From DASVWH01 sp036389715 (GTDB lineage: Bacteria > Acidobacteriota > Blastocatellia > Pyrinomonadales > Pyrinomonadaceae): 23,345 nt of DNA. Of this stretch, positions 15,143 through 23,345 are shown in pieces; positions within the stretch are counted from its first letter, which is position 1, and each line of letters begins with the position of its first letter. Position numbers and translations under genes: made by a program. The DNA is taken from NCBI GenBank assembly GCA_036389715.1, contig DASVWH010000161.1, forward strand, positions 1-23,345, read 5' to 3'. The notes under the pieces were generated by a model. The model had not been told where the DNA came from and made no database searches. It saw only the letters and a list, made by a program, of their open reading frames with translations.

Positions 15143-15196
15143 GTGCCAGAGGGTCAAGACGCTCGTGACGGTAATCGGCCGGTCCGTAATATTTAA
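15143..15196 (+). CDS. Possible 17-aa small ORF with strong ribosome site
   Basis: GTG at 15143 is preceded at ideal spacing by AGGAGG (15131-15136). It encodes a 17-residue polar peptide (MPEGQDARDGNRPVRNI) that ends in TAA within an AT-rich stretch. It could be a leader peptide or simply a chance AGGAGG. Evidence is limited to the ribosome site. Confidence 0.25.
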   Translation: MPEGQDARDGNRPVRNI

Positions 15197-15232
15197 GAAT
15201 AGAAAAAAATATCAGGCCGCGGGGCTCGGCGT

Positions 15233-15250
15233 CTGTACGTTCTCGTACAG
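15233..15250. promoter_or_regulatory. Palindrome CTGTACG-TTCT-CGTACAG, candidate operator
   Basis: Perfect 7-bp arms surround a 4-base spacer, about 460 bases upstream of the kinase gene. The CTGT...ACAG ends recall a LexA box, but the spacing (N10, not N8) does not fit the Escherichia coli site. Its distance from the genes makes the role unclear; it could also be a small hairpin in a long leader. Confidence 0.3.
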
Positions 15251-15707
15251 TCATTTAGTCCCGTTCGTTTGCGCGGCCCCTGCTCCTTGACTGCTCCGCC
15301 TTTCGCGCGCTCCGGCAACGCGGCAATGCAAACTCGTCCGCGCATTATCTTCAATCAACATCCGACGAAACGATAAAAGGAGCGCCGCATTTGCCGCAAT
15401 AGCGCGTCCGCATTGCTTCAAGCGCAAGCAGGGCACGTCCGGGTGTTTCAAATAGGGCGGGGGATTTAGAGCATGGGATTTACATATCTCGGCAAGACAG
15501 GTATAAGTTAATGGGTGCGCAAATTGCCACCCGTTAGAACTGAAACTCCCCCACCATCTCCCTCCATTCCAGCGGGGATGCGGCCCTCTACAGCCGCAGC
15601 ACTGCTGCAATCAATAGTACAGAGACGAACTCGGTGGCCGGACAATCGAGACGCGAAATAATGTTTGACCATTCCTCTCTCGAAGGGGATCAATTCGGAA
15701 GGACGCA

Positions 15708-21547
<5,840 letters not shown>

Positions 21548-21551
<4 letters not shown>

Positions 21552-22387
21552 GCGCTTTACTGGCCGACCAGAATCAGCTCGAAGATATCGAGATCGCGTT
21601 ACTGCTGGAGGGCCTCTACCGCGTCTACGGGTTCGACTTCCGCGACTATTCGCCGGCCTCCATCAAGCGCCGGATACTGGAGCGGATGCGCGCCGAGAAG
21701 ATCAGTACCGTCTCGGCTTATCAGGACCGGGTGCTGCGTAACGAGGAGTGCATGGAGCGGCTGCTGGTGGGCCTCTCCGTGCACGTCACGTCCATGTTTC
21801 GCGACCCGAGCTTTTATGCGACCTTCCGGCAGAAGGTCGTCCCGCTGCTCAGGACTTACCCGACCGTGCGTATCTGGCACGCGGGCTGCTCGACGGGCGA
21901 AGAGGTCTACTCGATGGCGATTCTCTTGCAGGAGGAGGAGCTTTATCGCAAGTGCGTCATCTACGCGACCGACATCAGCCGCGAGGTCCTGCGCAGCGCG
22001 CGCGAGGGCATCTTTCCGCTCTCCGCGATGCAGGAATATACGGGCAACTACATGAAGGCCGGGGGCAAGCATGAGTTCTCCGATTACTACACCGCGCATT
22101 ACGACAACGTCATCTTTCATCCCTCGCTCAAGGCCAACGTCGTCTTCTCGGAACACAACCTGGTGACGGATGGCTCATTCAACGAGTTTCACGTTATCCT
22201 GTGTCGCAACGTCATGATCTATTTCAACAAGGCTTTGCAGGAGCGCGTGCACAACCTGATTTACGAGAGCCTGAGCATGTTCGGCGTCTTCGGGCTCGGC
22301 AACAAGGAGTCTCTGAAGTTCACGCCGCGCGCCGATTTTTACGAGAAGCTGGATAGCCGCGATAAGCTCTATCGAAAGGTGAGGTAG
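21548..22387 (+). CDS. cheR: CheR-family glutamate O-methyltransferase
   Basis: The 279-aa protein has the helical N-terminal CheR domain (RRILERMRAEKISTVSAYQDRVL), then VTSMFRDPSFY. The SAM-binding motif HAGCSTGEEVYS (C114 to S122) follows, then YATDIS and CRNVMIYF (219-226). CheR methylates glutamates of chemoreceptors or receptor-like proteins using S-adenosylmethionine. There is no TPR or other C-terminal extension. The ATG overlaps the kinase stop by four bases, so translation is coupled to the poly-HAMP kinase. No chemoreceptor, CheA or CheW is seen in the window, so the target may be non-classical. Confidence 0.92.
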
Positions 22388-22389
22388 CA

Positions 22390-22977
22390 GTGTCTTTCGA
22401 GCTGGTTGTCATCGGGACTTCATACGGCGGGTTGTCGGCGCTGCAAATCCTGCTGCCCGGGCTGACCGGAGATTTCCCGCTGCCGGTCGTCGTCGTCCAG
22501 CACCGCGGAAAGGAGGCCGGGCACGGGCTCTGCGACTTTCTGCGCAAGTGCAGCCCGCTGCCGCTCGGCGAGCCCAACGACAAGGAGGCGATTGCGCCCG
22601 GGCGTGTGTATCTCGCGCCGCGCGACTATCACCTGCTGGTGGAAAAGGGCGGCTTCGCCCTCTCGACGGAAGCGCCAGTCGGCTTCGCGCGGCCCTCCAT
22701 CAACGTCCTCTTCGAGTCGGCGGCGGATGTTTACCAGGAGCACATCGTCGGCGTGATCTTGACCGGCGCGAATCATGACGGCGCGAGAGGGCTGGCACGC
22801 ATCAAGTCCTACGGCGGGGTGGCGATTGTCGAAGACCCTGCGAGCGCCGAATCCACCGCCATGCCGTCGGCCGCCATCGCCGCCACGGACGTTGATGCCG
22901 TTCTGCCCATCGCCGCCATCGCGCCCTACTTGAATGAGATTTGTCGTCCCCCTTCGAGGCTTTCCTATGCAGGCTGA
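22390..22977 (+). CDS. cheB: Stand-alone CheB methylesterase domain
   Basis: This 195-aa protein is the catalytic half of CheB only, with no receiver domain. The triad is visible: S11 in GTSYGG, H38 in VVVVQHRG and D130 in LTGANHDGA. It removes methyl esters (or deamidates glutamines) placed by CheR. The start is GTG, two bases after the cheR stop. Lacking its own receiver, it would need regulation by another protein, perhaps the adjacent receiver-domain protein. Stand-alone CheB domains are common in CheR/CheB/hybrid-kinase clusters outside flagellar chemotaxis loci. Confidence 0.92.
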   Translation: MSFELVVIGTSYGGLSALQILLPGLTGDFPLPVVVVQHRGKEAGHGLCDFLRKCSPLPLGEPNDKEAIAPGRVYLAPRDYHLLVEKGGFALSTEAPVGFARPSINVLFESAADVYQEHIVGVILTGANHDGARGLARIKSYGGVAIVEDPASAESTAMPSAAIAATDVDAVLPIAAIAPYLNEICRPPSRLSYAG

Positions 22978-23345
22978 GATGCAGAAAATCAACATCTTGA
23001 TGGTGGATGATAATCCGACGAACCTGCTGGCGTTGGAAGCTATCTTGCAGTCGCCGGACAGGAATCTGGTGCGCGCTTCCTCCGGCGACGAGGCGCTGCG
23101 TTACCTGCTCGACACGGACGTGGCCGTCATCCTGCTAGACGTTTACATGCCCGGCATTGACGGCCTTGAGACGGCCGCCCTGATTCGCGGGCGCGAGAAG
23201 TCACGCGACATCCCGATCATCTTTCTGACGGCCGACAGCACCGGGCACAGGCACATCTCGAAGGGCTATTCGCTCGGCGCTGTTGACTATATCCTGAAGC
23301 CGGTCGAGCCGGAGATTCTGCGCTCGAAGGTTGCTGTCTTCGTCG
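22967..23345 (+). CDS. Receiver-domain protein, likely hybrid kinase (3' truncated)
   Basis: Only the first 126 residues are inside the window. They form a complete receiver core: the acidic pair in LMVDDNPTN (D14, D15), phospho-acceptor D58 in ILLDVYMPGIDG, FLTAD, and the conserved lysine in DYILKPVEPE. ATG 22967 has a GAGG site seven bases upstream and overlaps the end of cheB; ATG 22979, just past the cheB stop, is an alternative. In clusters of this type the next gene is usually a response regulator or receiver-first hybrid histidine kinase, but the downstream domains cannot be seen. Confidence 0.88.
   Translation, partial: MQAEMQKINILMVDDNPTNLLALEAILQSPDRNLVRASSGDEALRYLLDTDVAVILLDVYMPGIDGLETAALIRGREKSRDIPIIFLTADSTGHRHISKGYSLGAVDYILKPVEPEILRSKVAVFV

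Larger units (their letters stand above)
14739..15707. other. 969-base intergenic region between divergent operons
   Basis: No convincing gene is seen. Short open frames on both strands (14759-15061 plus; 15251-15610 and 15508-15708 minus) look like chance. AT-rich islands at about 14835-14870 and 15186-15215 contrast with the surroundings. On the minus strand TTGCAA (14873-14868) with AATAAA 17 bases downstream is a weak promoter candidate for the ATP-grasp gene. TTGACC at 15663 is a weak -35 candidate for the kinase gene. A short ORF with a good ribosome site (15143) and a palindrome (15233) are listed separately. Confidence 0.6.

Overview
All family assignments here come from reading motifs in the translated sequence; no database search was run. 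The window is GC-rich, Gram-negative-type bacterial DNA. It is densely coded, with good Shine-Dalgarno sites and several ATGA start/stop overlaps. The gene mix suggests a soil or thermophile-type bacterium, possibly Acidobacteriota (Blastocatellia-like): a DUF5916-type CBM9/outer-membrane protein, a very long poly-HAMP hybrid kinase, an XPB-Bax1 pair and a split Cas4-like nuclease. That taxonomic guess is an inference. No rRNA, tRNA, CRISPR array, transposase or phage structural gene was seen.

Layout. (1) 1-4439, plus strand: the end of a polysaccharide deacetylase-like protein, a secreted CBM9/DUF5916 protein, and a secreted beta-propeller-like lipoprotein candidate. (2) 4506-10899: a DNA-transaction island. 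Two small zinc-binding proteins, one with a SWIM motif, lie on the minus strand. They are divergent across a palindrome-bearing promoter region from a plus-strand series: ssb, an unassigned zinc-ribbon protein, an XPB-family helicase, a Bax1 (DUF790) nuclease and a DEDDh exonuclease. Facing this series is a minus-strand operon with an SGNH-hydrolase-like gene and two ATGA-coupled genes. Those two genes together carry all the motifs of one Cas4-like PD-(D/E)XK Fe-S nuclease, split across two membrane-anchored polypeptides. (3) 11798-14738, minus strand: a 761-aa fusion of an ATP-grasp-like ligase with a PLP-dependent DAP/ornithine-type decarboxylase, overlapping a downstream Cys-His-Asp transglutaminase/protease-like gene. 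This looks like a small peptide or amine metabolism module. (4) 14739-15707: a 969-base mostly non-coding stretch. (5) 15708-23345, plus strand: a 1947-aa soluble hybrid histidine kinase, then stand-alone CheR and CheB and the start of a receiver-domain protein. The kinase has 11 GDL-type HAMP cores (seven units of exactly 276 bp are near-identical), then GAF, coiled coil, HisKA, HATPase and three receiver domains. The four genes overlap or nearly touch and should be one operon.

The most interesting elements are the split membrane Cas4-like nuclease beside XPB-Bax1, the ATP-grasp/decarboxylase fusion with its thiol-enzyme partner, and the mosaic poly-HAMP repeat array. Three short in-frame degenerate tandem repeats (15, 12 and 6 bp) sit at gene ends or in a linker. 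The 12-bp repeat contains the exonuclease's stop codon.
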